Origin: Pagrus major
Lineage: Eukaryota > Chordata > Actinopteri > Spariformes > Sparidae
Length of the DNA: 64,000 nt
Assembly (NCBI RefSeq): GCF_040436345.1
Contig: NC_133235.1
Span: forward strand, 23,398,660 to 23,462,659
Reading direction: 5' to 3'
The translations under genes and the position numbers were made by a program. Shown here piece by piece: positions 46,669-57,400 of the stretch. Positions within the stretch are counted from its first letter, which is position 1; each line of letters begins with the position of its first letter. The notes under the pieces are model-generated. The model was not told the DNA's origin. It searched no databases and was given only the letters and a program-made list of their open reading frames with translations.

Positions 46669-47657
46669 GGGCCTGCCGAAAAGTGACTGCACCCTGTAAC
46701 TCTGGATTGGGAGGGGTTACATTCTCTGTCTTTTCAGCATTAATAGTAGAGGAAACCAGGTGCATGTACAGTGAATTTGGTCAATATCACTCCTTGCAAT
46801 CCAGAGTTACAGGGTGCAGTCACTTTTCGGCAGGGCTTGCCGAAAAGTGACTGCACCCTGTAACTCTGGATTGGGAGGGGTTACATTCTCTGTATTTTCA
46901 GCATTAATAGTTGAGGAAACCAGGTGCATGTACAGTGAATTTGGTCAATATCACTCCTTGCAATAAGGACTTACAGGGTGCAGTCACTTTCCGGCAGGCC
47001 CTGCCGAAAAGTGACTGCACCCTGTAACTCTGGATTGGGAGGGGTGACATTCTCTGTCTTTTCAGCATTAATAGTAGAGGAAACCAGGTGCATGTACAGG
47101 GAATTTGGTCAATATCACTCCTTGCAATAAGGACTTACAGGGTGCAGTCACTTTTCGGCAGGGCCTGCCGAAAAGTGACTGCACCCTGTAACTCTGGATT
47201 GGGAGGGGTTACATTCTCTGTCTTTTCAGCATTAATAGTAGAGGAAACCAGGTGCATGTACAGTGAATTTGGTCAATATCACTCCTTGCAATAAGGACTT
47301 ACAGGGTGCAGTCACTTTTCGGCAGGGCCTGCCGAAAAGTGACTGCACCCTGTAACTCTGGATTGGGAGGGGTTACATTCTCTGTCTTTTCAGCATTAAT
47401 AGTAGAGGAAACCAGGTGCATGTACAGTGAATTTGGTCAATATCACTCCTTGCAATAAGGACTTACAGGGTGCAGTCACTTTTCGGCAGGGCCTGCCGAA
47501 AAGTGACTGCACCCTGTAACTCTGGATTGGGAGGGGTTACATTCTCTGTCTTTTCAGCATTAATAGTAGAGGAAACCAGGTGCATGTACAGTGAATTTGG
47601 TCAATATCACTCCTTGCAATAAGGACTTACAGGGTGCAGTCACTTTTCGGCAGGCCC
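46669..47657. repeat. Tandem array of six 164-bp MITE-derived units
   Basis: CCTGCCG (CTTGCCG in unit 2) recurs at 46672, 46836, 47000, 47164, 47328 and 47492, exactly 164 bp apart; the last unit ends at 47655. Each unit begins CCTGCCGAAAAGTGACTGCA and ends with the inverse, ACTTTTCGGCAGG. Unit 1 has perfect 38-bp inverted ends; units 2-6 carry a changed right arm (AATAAGGACTTACAGGG). Junctions are therefore near-perfect palindromes with a one-base centre. The units are otherwise nearly identical and have no transposase. Confidence 0.95.
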
Positions 47658-48091
47658 TCTGATAGCACTTACTAATTTCTCAGTATGTGTTATATGATTG
47701 CTATCTAATGTGACGTGGAAACACTCCTGCATTCTTTTCTGCATTGATTTCCTAATCCTCGTTATAAAATCACTGAAACAGGGATATTGAATTATGACTT
47801 TATTTATAGATCAAAGCGGTGTAAAATCACATTGCAACAACGATAACAACAACAACAACAATAAAAGTGGCAAGGTAAAGCATCTACCCTCATCAATTGT
47901 TGACAACTAGCCTACATTATGGAAACATCAGGTTGCTTTTTTTTATCTGCGCCGTTCTTGTTCCGTAGCCTCTTCACTTGGGCTACAGGACTGCACAGTA
48001 AAAAAAACCTTTCTCTCGGTGCTGCGTCTGCCAGCTGACCCGTAGTAGACCTACGCCCACTTCCTCTGAACTGATGCGCGTTCCCGTCGGG
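47658..48091. other. Spacer between the MITE array and the first THAP gene
   Basis: No gene is recognised; contains a short (CAA)n run at about 47848-47862. The right part becomes GC-richer towards the promoter of the THAP gene. Confidence 0.45.
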
Positions 48092-48111
48092 GGCAGTCGT
48101 TTTTCGGCACT
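48092..48111. promoter_or_regulatory. MITE-end-like half site upstream of THAP gene A
   Basis: GGGGCAGTCGTTTTTCGGCA matches the array unit terminus GGTGCAGTCACTTTTCGGCA at 17 of 20 positions. It lies 7 nt before the conserved promoter block and about 215 nt upstream of the ATG. It is a single copy with no inverted partner nearby. Confidence 0.45.
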
Positions 48112-48117
48112 ACACCT

Positions 48118-48172
48118 GGATACGCCTGATTCCAAACCAAGCGAACCCCAACCCGAAGCCCCGCCCATTCCG
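48118..48172 (+). promoter_or_regulatory. Conserved promoter block of THAP gene A
   Basis: GGATACGCCT at 48118 and CCGCCCATTCCG at 48161 are 43 nt apart, the same as in genes B and C. The block includes a CCCCGCCC GC-box. It is 153 nt from the end of the block to the ATG. Confidence 0.65.
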
Positions 48173-48324
48173 CCGCCAACTCTGCCAACCATTGCAACTA
48201 ACAAATATAGCTAGCCGCTAGCTCGTGTGTATTTGGGACACTGGGGTAGTAAACACTGATACAATTAGAGGTAGTACGTGTTGATTTTTAACACTTTTGA
48301 AACTGGACCAAACTTAAATCCAGG

Positions 48325-48855
48325 ATGTGCTCGGTCGTCGGGTGTCACTCCGGACGTCGCAGCGTTCAGCCTCAGCGGTTCAGGCTACCGGAGGATCCGG
48401 AGAGGAGGCTGGAGTGGGTTCAGTTTCTCGCTACAGTCAACAAACAGCGCTTTAAAGAGTCGTCCTGGACTGACATCGCAATCTGTATCGACCACTTTAA
48501 AGATGACTGCTTTGAAAACGTGACACCGGGACACTCGGGCATGATCGGCAGGGTCCAGCTGAAGCCCGGTGCTGTCCCGTCACTGAGTCTCCAGTCTGGG
48601 TCGGACCAGCCCGAGCCTCGTCCGAAGAGCCCAGCATGTGTGGTGAGTCTGCTCTGACAGCTGGAAACAAACACACTAACTGCATTTGTTGTGTAATAAT
48701 GAAGTTTTGTTGCCTCTTCAGTCTACACAACGCATCTCCCGCGCTACGTTTATGCTACATCTCACATTAGATAGCATTTTCTGTAGGGTTTGTTTGTTTT
48801 ATACACCAAGCCGACTAAGTGGGCGGGGTTAATTCTCACTATGAATACTATGATT

Positions 48856-48916
<61 letters not shown>

Positions 48917-50693
48917 CTTTATTAATCTTCAAGGGGAAATTATGTTACCATAGCAGCTGGTACATTCAAGTACAAATACAGTACAAATATAGAAACAATA
49001 AGAGCAATAAAGTACAATATACAAAAGAACAATAAAGTACTGTATACAATATACAAAAAACAATAAAGTACTGTATACAATATACAAAAAACAATAAAGT
49101 ACTATATACTATAAAATGCTTAGGTAGTTAAAAAAAAATACTGAGGTAAATAAAATAAAATGGTATTGAGGAGTAAAGTGGAACATAAGGTGCAAGAGAA
49201 TAAGGTGCAGTTTTAACAGCACCCCAGGACACCACAGCGAAGAAGATGGTGCTCGCAACAACAGACTGATAAAACATCTGGAGCATCCGGTTGCAGACAT
49301 TAAGGACCTGAGCCTCCTCAGGAAGTAAAGCGGGCTCAGGCCCTTTTTGTAGACTGCCTCCGTGTTTGAAGACCACTCTAGTTTATTTTCCAGCACCACA
49401 CCCAGATATTTGTATGAGTCCACAATGTCAACATCTGTCCCACCGATGCAGACAGGAGAGGGCGGGGGCTTGTTCCTCCTGAAGTCCACCACCATCTCTT
49501 TCGTCTTCGCCACGTTCAGCTGCAGGTGGTTCTCCCCACACCACTTAACAAAATTGCCGACCAGGTCCCTGTACTCACCCTCCCTCCCGCCCTCTACACG
49601 CCCCACAATGGCCGTGTCATTAGAGAATTTCTTCAGATGACACGACTCAGTGCGGTACTTAAAGTCTGCAGTGTAAGTGGTGAAGTGGAAGGGAGACAGC
49701 ACAGTTCCCTGGGGGGCGCCGATGTTGCCGATCAGACGGTCAGACAAACAGTTCTGTAATCTCACAAACTGTGGTCTGCCCGTCAGATAGTCATCGACCC
49801 ATGTGACGAGGGGAGAATCCACCTGCATGTTCTCCAGTTTGGCCTTCAGCAGCCTGGGCTGGATGGTGTTGAAGGCGCTGGACATCATATCTATAGGCCT
49901 TGGTTGCCCTGGAGACAGAGACGGTGTTATCAGGACAGCTCCCCCTCACCACTCGTCCTGGGAGACTGGGGCATTTTACCGTTGGCCTTCACACTCAGCA
50001 ACAGAAATTTATTGTCCTCTCCTTTCACCCAAAATGTTCTCAATATGCACATCCACATTTTTTTCATAAACAAACTAACCAACAGTGCTCATCCACATCT
50101 TGTGTTCTTGGTAAGTATACACTTTGTAAAGTCAGTGCACACATAAGGGTTTTATACATTTTCTGATGAGATCAAAAGTTAGTTAAACATTGTCCGAGCA
50201 CAGTTTTTAATGTATCGTATGTTGCCATTCGTTGACTAAAATCTTTTTGTTGTTTTGTGTAGGAGCCAGTGGAAGCCGCAGAAGTTGCTAGCAGACTTCA
50301 GACATGTGACGGGCCAACTTCCTCTTCTGAAGAGTCAAGACTGACTCTCTTAGGTAAAAAAAAAAATCGTATGTTTTATCACAAATGACGTAAAATGAAA
50401 AATCTTCTCTAATACACTTTGAACTTAATTTTGCAGCTGCCCAAGGAAGCGCAGCCCGGCGCGGCGTCTCAACTGTTACAGATGCTGTTATATCTGTATA
50501 TGATCAGATGCATCCAAAAAATGTGAATGCTGATTTGACCAGAGAAAAGTAAGTTTTCTTTAAGTCTACGCTTAATTTTTTCACTTTTACTGCAGGTTGG
50601 TGTTTTAATGTTTCTATTAACTTAGAATAGAATAGAATAGATAGAATAGAATAGATATACTTTATTGATCCCAAGCTGGGAAATTAAGGAATT

Positions 50694-50729
<36 letters not shown>

Positions 50730-52668
50730 GAGCTGAACTTCTACAGAAGAAAGGGAAGTATGTCGTGAATGAAAAACGCCTCCTCCAGTTGTTTAGCTGC
50801 AAATGCCCGTTATGTGGTTCTGAGATCAAGGTGGAGAAGTCCACCTATGGGGTGCTCATCATCTTGAACCAACAGTGCCTCAAGTGTGAGTACAGAAACC
50901 AGTGGAAAAGCCAGGTCAATGCCAGTGTCCCAACAGCTGATGATCCACCCTTGACAGGAGGCACAGATGTAACTGCACTGATCGGACAGGTAGGACTTGA
51001 GTAGTCAGGCAAACTGCGACATAGAGTGAGAATTTTGCATCTAAAAAAAGAGAATTTTCTTTAAATTTGGCACATATGACCACTTGAACTGAAGGATGAA
51101 CTAACCTTTGGTGATCAAAGGTCAAGGTCACCGTGACTTCACAAAACACTTTTATGGCTCTTAACTCAAGAATTCATACGCTTATTATAACAAAACATCA
51201 AAGGCCGTCATGAAATAATATTTAAATCAGTCTGCTGTACAAACTCAAACTCTTTTTAATTTTACCCACATCCATTCCTGTCATTGTACTACAGGCAGCG
51301 CCAACAGATGACACTAACAGCAGCGCCACAGGGATCCCTGAGATCGTTGCTGTCGTTAACGAGGAGAGTGATCCCATGGCTGACTCGGAGATATCAGGCG
51401 AAGAAGGCAACGTCGAGTCAGATGAGGACTGGAAGCCACAGAGGCATTTTTTGCGGGTTGGCCTGCCTCAACAGGAAGCAGAGGACAAATCTGACAAAGA
51501 AGTAGAAGAAAATGATGATCTTCCTCCACCTGTCCCCATTAACAGCCAGCTCTGCACAGATTGTGGGGTGTTTTTCAATAAACTGAGGCCTCACACGTGT
51601 GAGCACAAAATCAAACCCTATTCTTGCAATATTTGTGGTAAGAGATGTGTTAGTGAGGTCGCGCTAAATGCCCACAGCAGAATCCATGATGAAAACTATG
51701 AGTTTCGGTGCAAATACTGCAACGTTTCATTCAAAACAAAGGTGGACAAATTCAATCACGAGCAGATCCACTCAACTGAAGGAAAACCCTACAAATGTCC
51801 CGACTGCTCTGAGACATTTCCCACAAATAAGGAACGCAGAATCCACCTGGAGGATCACAGAGGCCCCCGCCAGACAAAATGTCACATCTGTGCGATTGAA
51901 TTCTTCACGCCGCTTTATCTTCAGAGACACTTACCCGTGCACACCGGAGAGAGGCCGTTTAAATGTTCTGTGTGCCAACGTGGCTTCAACCAGCCAGGTC
52001 ACCTGAAGTCCCACATGCGTCTGCACACAGGGGAGAGGCCTTACAAGTGTCAGCATTGTGACAAGTGCTTCAATCACAACGTGAGCTTGAAGAGCCACGT
52101 CCAGCGTTACCACGCGTCCAACTCTGGAGGTGAACAGAATAAAGAAAAGATAAAAGAAGTGAACGTGGAAATAGAAGAAGACGACACTGGTGAAGCTGAG
52201 GGGAACTGGAACAAGAGAGGTGAAGACTCTGAGTTAGAAGACGAAGACACAGAGGAAGAGTTGCCAAAAAGTAGTAAGAGGAGCACAGGTAGACCCATAG
52301 GAAGGCCAAAGAGGAATGAATCAGACAACTTGGTTCTGAAAGTGCAAGTGGAACGCCTGTGTTTAAAACGTAAGACTGGAAAACAACAGGCGAAGAAGTT
52401 AAAAGATAAAACACAGCACGTCGATGAAGAAAGTGAGGATGAGCAGAGTGACAACGACACATTTGCCGCTTCAGCAGAGGAGGAAGAGGAGAGGAGTGAG
52501 ACCGAGACATCGAGCACGAGCAGATCAAGAAGAAGGGCAAGAGATTCTGAAAGTGACTCTGATTTTGAGCCCGAAGATAAAAAGAAAAAGAGTTACAGCA
52601 GCCAGAAAAGTGGCAAAAGTTCAGGGAAGCGCAGGGGAAGACCAAGGAAAAAACTAGTGGTGAAATGA
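48325..52668 (+). CDS. THAP / zinc-ribbon / C2H2 / AT-hook protein, gene A
   Basis: Not recognised as a named gene. Proposed exons: 48325-48642, 50263-50353, 50437-50548, 50731-50989 and 51295-52668, with GT/AG borders and matching phases, giving 717 residues. Exon 1 is a full THAP domain (MCSVVGC, SSWTDIAIC-x2-HF, GAVPSL). Exon 4 has LLQLFSCKCPLCGS and CLKCEYRNQWKSQ, a CPxC/CxxC ribbon like that in Kolobok-type THAP transposases. The last exon has an acidic lead, a C-x2-C-x9-H-x-C-x-H module (from residue 347), six C2H2 fingers with TGE[RK]P-type linkers only around the last three, then acidic and basic tracts with STGRPIGRPKR and GKRRGRPRKK, which resemble AT-hooks. Likely a nuclear DNA-binding protein; no transposase catalytic domain is seen. 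Intron 1 holds a LINE and an expanded TAGA repeat. Confidence 0.88.
48854..48916. repeat. (GATA)n microsatellite at a LINE 3' end
   Basis: About 15 GATA units directly precede GCTTTATTAATCTTCAAGGG. This fits the short-repeat tail of a minus-strand CR1/L2/Rex1-like LINE. Confidence 0.9.
48917..49893 (-). mobile_element. 5'-truncated CR1/L2/Rex1-like LINE in THAP gene A intron 1
   Basis: The minus strand encodes the C-terminal half of a reverse transcriptase: an SSAFNTIQP start, DYLTGRPQFVRL, GAPQGTVLSPF, a KFSNDTAIVG motif where an active enzyme would have DD, and KTKEMVVDFRR. A frameshift near 49300-49330 moves the frame before the conserved MLQMFYQSVV end. With the altered catalytic motif and truncation it cannot be active. 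Its 3' tail is the GATA repeat at lower coordinates. Confidence 0.85.
50625..50690 (-). repeat. LINE 3'-tail fragment in THAP gene A intron 3
   Basis: GAATAGAATAGATA repeats followed by CTTTATTGATCCCAAGCTGG and GGAAATT match the 3' end style of the larger LINE in intron 1 (CTTTATTAATCTTCAAGGGG, GAAATT). Confidence 0.7.
50697..50730 (+). promoter_or_regulatory. About 30-nt T tract at the acceptor of THAP gene A exon 4
   Basis: A near-uninterrupted T run ends in ATAG before the zinc-ribbon exon; the paralogous acceptor in gene B has about 14 T and gene C has an ordinary tract. Confidence 0.8.
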
Positions 52669-53811
52669 TTCTTGAAATACACGGAAGTAAAGAATTCATT
52701 TGGTTCAAACAGTTGTAAAGATAAAGGAGTCAAAAGTGGTTCATATGGATCTGGACTGTGTTTCTAGAACGTTACATAACATCTCAACATAACAAATCAT
52801 GTCAAGAGTCAAGATTGAATTTCAGTGACTTTTACTTTGATTTCAAAATGTTTTTAATCTTGTTACCTAACGTGTATACTTGTGAATAAAAGTGTATGAA
52901 ACAGGGCTGATGTTGAGTGCCTGCGTTAGCTTCTGATGTCCGATATTTAATTCTACTTAATTCTATCGTATGTACTTGTGATTGACCTGTAAACTGGTTC
53001 ACTTTCTGCTGAGAGGAGAGCTGGGAACGTCCACTTTTGGAGGAGCAAAATGACTGGCAATGAATGGCATAACTCATTGACTCTGAATACACATAAATTA
53101 AAGCTTGTGACTTTTTAGCTTCTTAACTCTGACCCATACGGAAAATAACACCAGTGACAATGTTCATGAAAAATGCATTGTACAAAATGGCTGCTAAAAG
53201 GCATCAATCCACATGTTGTCATCAATCATGTAAAACTCACTAAAATATGCAACTCAGTCCATTTTTATTCTACTTTTTTACAATTCCCTACTTATAAAGT
53301 AGGTCACACCAGTGACGTCAGTTAAAAGCTTCATATGAAATCTGGAGATAAATGTGAAACTTTCCCATAACTGAAAAGAGACAGTGGACTCAACCGTGTC
53401 ATTTCTTTACAGTTCTTCAGAAAATAGGTCAAAGGAAGTAAAGTGATGCCATCAGTGTGATTTTTATTCCAAAATAATAGACTTTTGTCACATGGTAACA
53501 CCAGTGACGTGACTCCAGGGGACGATTACTGTCATTATATATTTTATAATATTTATTTGGATTTTTTAAATGTAATTTCTATGATATATTTGATGCATAC
53601 TTTATTGCATTTTAAATAGTATTAAAACATGGTTTTGAGCTCAAAATACGGGGACAAGTAGTTCTATGGTGCTATCGTTTTATTATGAAATATGAAAATA
53701 ATTTAATCCTCAAGTGTTTTCCAGGTGTAACTTTTCTGTGAAGGCTAGGGGCAGAAAAATGGACGTTTCCACGGAGTGACCCTTTAAGCAATCTCACGCA
53801 TTGACCCTCAG
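52669..53811. other. Gene A 3' UTR and A-B spacer
   Basis: AATAAA at 52885-52890 is the likely poly(A) signal of gene A. The rest is AT-rich without genes. A motif ACACCAGTGAC recurs at about 53149, 53307 and 53501. A single MITE-like end (GGAGTGACCCTTTAA) lies at about 53774-53788. Confidence 0.5.
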
Positions 53812-53814
53812 CCG

Positions 53815-53869
53815 GGATACGCCTCACATCAAACCACGCGAACCCCGCCACCAAACCCCGCCCATTCCG
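53815..53869 (+). promoter_or_regulatory. Conserved promoter block of THAP gene B
   Basis: GGATACGCCT at 53815 and CCGCCCATTCCG at 53858, again 43 nt apart, with AAACCACGCGAACCCC between them. Confidence 0.65.
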
Positions 53870-54035
53870 TCGCTAACTTTGCCCGCCAGCGCTGCTGCAG
53901 CGACAGCTAGCTGTTAGCTTAGCTCATGTGCTGTTTGTTGTGTTGGGATGTGAGCGGACACGGGGGGTCTCTCCTCCAGCCCTCGTACACGGTAACTACG
54001 ACACCGTCCGCACCGGACCGAGCTTAAAATCCAGG

Positions 54036-54368
54036 ATGTGCTCCGTCGTCGGATGCGATTCGTGGCGTCGCAGTGCGCAGCGGTACAAGTTACCGGAGGA
54101 TCCAGAGAGCAGACTGGAGTGGGTTCAGTTCCTGTTCGAAGTCAATGGACAGCGACTGAAGGAGTCGTCCTGGACTGATATCACCATCTGCTCTGAACAC
54201 TTCACTCACGACTGCTTTGATAACATCATTTCGTTATCTGGCACGTTCCAGCTGACGTCCAGTGCCGTCCCATCTCTGTGTATCAAATCAGAGCCAGAGG
54301 AGCACGAGCTACCTGAGCACCCCGAGTCATACCAGGTGAGCTGACAACGTGAGGGGATGTTGCTCTGA

Positions 54369-54409
<41 letters not shown>

Positions 54410-57400
54410 TTAAGTTACTCATCCCTGCCTCTTCAGCATATTAAAACATATATTCCCCCCCCCAGAATCTCTCCCATTCAGTGATTTAAGAAAAATCAAA
54501 TAAATATACAATATATAATCTCAAATACACGACTGGAACAGAATGATTTATGTTGCATACACTTGTTAATTGTTTGTTATTGATGAGCAATGCATAATAC
54601 ATTTGTGTTACTGCTATACAAGAGCTACAGATTACTTTTGACAACATATTTTGTTTGTTATGACACAAACCCCTCGGTGGATGTTCATTTATACTTTGTC
54701 TTGCACACTGTTGTTATTGACAAAAGTGCTTTAAAAGGCGATTAATTCTTTTTAATTTAATACCTAATTGAAATGATTCACTCGACAATAGGCTTTAAAG
54801 ATCACTTTCTAGAAAAAGGTTTAAACTACACACCACTTATAAGTCATGTTTTCAGGTTTTCAAGTTGGATCTGGGGCACATTGCACAATGCTGCAGATTA
54901 TATAATATAATAATAATAATAACTTCTGCATGAAGTATGAATAGGTTGTAAACAGCATTTGATTATTCTGTGGAAACAAATGTATTTCTCCTGCTTTTAT
55001 ATGATCTAAAATGAATCTTCTAGGGGTTTTTTGTAATTGCATTCAACTGAAATAAAGTTTGATGTTACAGTGTGGATCATCTTGTATAAAGCGGTAGACA
55101 GCCTAATGATGTGTTTTTATCTTTGAAGGCGAGTGACGCTGTCGTTTGTAAAGAGGAAAGTGACGGCAGCGTGAGTGAGGGCGTCCCTGAGAGCTATGGA
55201 CGCGTGAGCAAAGAATGGGACGGGGAAGAAAACCCTGTGGATTATTTGCCGTTCCACAGTTTGGATTACGCAGCAAAGGTGAGGATCAAGACTGCTGGAC
55301 GACCAACTCCACTGATAACCGTGAACAAAAATGTTACACCTGCTCAGCAGAAAGTCTCCCAGCTGACAAAGGTCTGATATGAGAGATATTCTTGGCTAAT
55401 GGGCGGTCTAAACACTTGTATTGTTGACAAGGAGAAATGTTTTAGAGGGCATGGGGATATAAAGCTGACAAGTATAAAACAACATCATACCGTGGGTTAG
55501 TTTTCCTCCTGTCCTCCCCAGTATTTTGAGTCGCCAACAATATATAGAAACACTTCACATCTAAATATTTTCATTGACTCAGACTATCGCGCATGTGCAC
55601 ATGTGCAATGTCAATGGTGAGACGATATATTGTGCAGCCCTTCTGTCATGGAAAACTCAGCCTAACACGACTTTTAGTGTATTGAATCTAGCTTTTGTTT
55701 GTACAGCTCGTTGTTGGTCTATGCTGCTACAACTCCAGCTTTTATTTCTTGTGTTGCTGTGTAGGAGGAGCCTGTGGAAACATCAGACGCTGCTTCTCAG
55801 TATGATCAGCATGTAACATACGATACTCCATCTTCAGATTCTGAAGAGTCAGAACCAGCTTCACCGGGTAAGAAACTTGATAATTTTATGAGTTAGTAAG
55901 AATGGAGTGGGTGTTCTTGCAAATGTTTTCTCTTTCTGTGAATATTAAAGTTTAAATTTAATTTGCAGCTGCCCAAGAAAGCCCGGCGCCAAGTGATGCT
56001 TCAGATGATTTCATGTCTGATTATCGTCAGGTGCTACAAAAAGTTGCGAACCTTGATATAATCAGGGAAAAGTAAGTGATCTTTTGTAGCAGTTGTACTT
56101 TCGTTACAGAAGGCAGGTTTTTTTAAACCTGTATCTCGTTTTTTTTTTTTTTCAGAGCTGCACTTCTACAAATGAAAGGAAAGTATGTTGTGAATGAAAA
56201 CCGCCTCCTCCAGTTGTTCAGCTGCAAATGCCCGTCATGTGGTTCTCAGATGAAGGTGGAGAAGTTCACCTATGGGCTGCTCATCGTCTTGAACCAGCAG
56301 TGCCTCCAGTGTGAGTACAGAAACCAGTGGAAAAGCCAGGTCAATGCCAGTGTCCCAACACCTGAAGACCAACACCTGACAGGAGGCACAGATGTAACTC
56401 CGCTGATCAGACAGGTAGGGCGTGAATAGTAACAGATGTACTGCAACATATCCACCGCTATCTTATTAGTTTGTGCATCTAAGAAAGTTTTTTAAACTAA
56501 AATTATACCAATCTACACTGTCCAATATTAAGACACTTCCATGATTATACATGTCTTATATTATTTATATTTTTTACTCTTTGGTGCTGTTAATGTTTGT
56601 GCAGGCTCTTGTTAAATGAACAGGTATAGCTGCAACGATTAGTCGATTAATTGTTTAGTTGACAGAGAAATGATCGACTATTTAAATAATCGATTCATTG
56701 TTTAAGTCATTTATGGAGCAAAAATAGTGGGAAAAAAAGCTACAATTTCTCAGCTTCTTTGAGATTTTGCTGCTTCTCTTTGTTATCTTTGGATACAAGA
56801 CATTTGGTGACACAGCTTGACTCTTGATAGTTGCAATTTTTTATTTATTTATTTTTATTTACATATTTATTTAGCAAATTAATTGATAATGGTCAAAGGT
56901 CAATTAGTATAAAAGCACCCTAATGCTTCTTTGCTTGCAGCTCTCTGTTTGGCTGTAACATTCATCCTGACATACACTTTTTGAAATTTTTACACATTAC
57001 CTATCCCCTTTTTTGTCATCATATCTTTCACAGATAGAATCAACAGATGAAAAGCGCCGCACTACCACGGGTGTCTCTGAGATGGTTGCTGTTATCGATG
57101 AGGAGAGCGATCCCATGGATGAGGTATCGGGCGATGAAGACGACACGGATTCAGACGAAGATTGGGATCCAACGAATTTGCCGGTTGACAAGCTTCTTAA
57201 TGATGAATCTAATGAGGAGAGCACAGATGATGATGAAGATGACGACGACGATGATGATGATGATGATGATCTAGTTGCAGGCAAACACACTGAGCTCTGC
57301 ACAGATTGCGGAAAGTTTTTCCATAAACAGAAGCGTCACACGTGTGAGCACAAAGTTAAACCCTATTCTTGCAATATTTGTGGGAAGAGATGTGTAACTG

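Noticed and set aside
46650-47294. Repeated reading frames in the 164-bp array
   Set aside because: The same short peptide recurs only because the DNA repeats; frames end inside the next unit and have no family signature.
46650-47660. Possible CRISPR-like array of regular repeats
   Set aside because: Whole 164-bp units are near-identical with no unique spacers, the units have inverted transposon ends, and the host is a vertebrate.
49109-49888. Functional reverse transcriptase gene
   Set aside because: Truncated at the 5' end, the catalytic DD motif is altered and a frameshift breaks the C-terminus; it is an old LINE fragment.
52070-52708. Long minus-strand frames opposite the C2H2 exons (also near 57852 and 62943)
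   Set aside because: They mirror the acidic/basic repetitive coding of the + strand genes and appear at the same place in all three paralogues; shadows of the real exons.
53928-54035. Upstream in-frame ATG for gene B adding 36 residues
   Set aside because: The added residues have no counterpart in A or C, and the paralogues share the AAATCCAGGATG context at the downstream start.
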